From Gonocerus acuteangulatus (lineage: Eukaryota; Arthropoda; Insecta; Hemiptera; Coreidae), in NCBI GenBank assembly GCA_946811695.1, contig OX328131.1:15278289-15342288 (forward strand): DNA of 64,000 nt, read 5' to 3'. Of the stretch, positions 63,730 through 64,000 are shown in pieces. Position 1 is the first letter of the stretch; every line of letters begins with the position of its first letter. The position numbers and the translations under genes are program-made. Under the pieces are notes generated by a model. The model had not been told where the DNA came from. It saw nothing but the letters and a program-made list of their open reading frames with translations, and searched no databases.

Positions 63730-64000
63730 GGTGCTTCAAAAAAATGTATACACACTTTAAACTTCCATAGAAAATTTATTTACCGTTCTACAAAGTTAAA
63801 TTTCAGGAAATTAGAAAGCTGAAAGTCCAATGTAAATGAAACATAAATAACAAATGTTAATACTGTCCAAATTGGTGACCTGCAGCATCAATACAATTCT
63901 GAGTACGAGTCACCACTGATTCTGTACATCGTATCAAAACGTGCAATGAGATTTCTCTACACACGGCTTGAATCTCATTCCAAAGAATGTCTAGGTTACG
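63727..64000 (-). mobile_element. Tc1/mariner-like transposon, left end (runs out of window)
   Basis: Starts CAGGGTGCTTCAAAAAAATG after a TA, sharing CAGGGTG with the palindrome. A ~130-bp terminal and untranslated region precedes the transposase C-terminus on the minus strand. Confidence 0.8.
63857..64000 (-). CDS. Tc1/mariner-type transposase, C-terminal end (partial)
   Basis: The minus strand is open from the window edge to TAA (63857-63859), 47 codons: NLDILWNEIQAVCREIS, LHVLIRCTESVVTRTQNCID, AAGHQFGQY (consecutive pieces). The pattern 'LWxxIQxxxxxI ... R ... CIxxxGxxFxxL' is how IS630/Tc1/mariner transposases end, after the third catalytic acidic residue. The catalytic domain would lie beyond 64000. 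Whether the copy is intact cannot be told; no stop or frameshift is seen here. Confidence 0.75.
   Translation of the reverse strand, partial: RNLDILWNEIQAVCREISLHVLIRCTESVVTRTQNCIDAAGHQFGQY

Overview
This window looks like AT-rich intergenic or heterochromatin-like DNA from a large, transposon-laden invertebrate nuclear genome, most probably an insect. The evidence is several non-LTR retrotransposon (LINE) relics of I, Jockey and other insect-type lineages, Pol III SINEs with tRNA and 5S rRNA heads, hAT, Harbinger-like and Tc1/mariner-like DNA transposons, Penelope-like hammerhead motifs, and long (TA)n tracts. I cannot place it to order or species. I find no convincing host protein-coding gene, no functional tRNA or rRNA gene, no CRISPR array and no prokaryotic operon. 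Nearly all long open frames are transposon debris or translations of tandem repeats whose period is a multiple of three.

Layout. 1-7.2 kb: copies of a composite repeat family (here F1) with ends AAGTCCGTCACGCAGGAGC, internal ~142-bp iterated units and a (TA)n core; a hammerhead-like motif plus a 63-bp minisatellite; an I-type LINE 3' end; and another LINE split by an F1 copy. 7.9-12.2 kb: a SINE cluster (two tRNA-headed, one 5S-headed, one older antisense SINE broken by a GC-rich retrocopy), a ~0.6-kb tandem duplication and an RT relic. 14-23 kb: families F2 and F3 (partly duplicated as a ~1-kb block), a foldback MITE, another LINE end with a tiny insertion, a 45-bp minisatellite and a second 5S SINE. 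23.5-32 kb: a foldback hammerhead-bearing element inside F3, more MITEs, F1, and a 124-bp tandem element. 32.5-33 kb: an unidentified 156-codon frame. 33-45 kb: MITEs (F4, Harbinger-like, ACTG-flanked), a Jockey-type fragment, a deleted hAT and several minisatellites. 45-52 kb: the best-bounded F1 copy, an RNase H relic, a 24-copy satellite made from the LINE 3' end, a hAT-like MITE and a reversed F2. 52.6-56.4 kb: LINE relics around a 1.8-kb minisatellite with higher-order structure. 56.7-59.8 kb: an F2 copy interrupted by the best-preserved LINE (partial RT, RNase H, CCHC). 59.9-64 kb: F4, a near-perfect 1.73-kb palindrome in a (TA)n tract, and the start of a Tc1/mariner-like element.

Nothing here works as a pathway; the interest lies in element structure and in insertion order, which target-site duplications (TSDs) and paralogous empty sites in the same window make readable. 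The strongest signals are hammerhead-like motifs with a covarying stem I, one 3' hairpin tail shared by SINEs with different Pol III heads (with a compensatory change in the stem), the giant palindrome, and the satellite grown from a LINE terminus.
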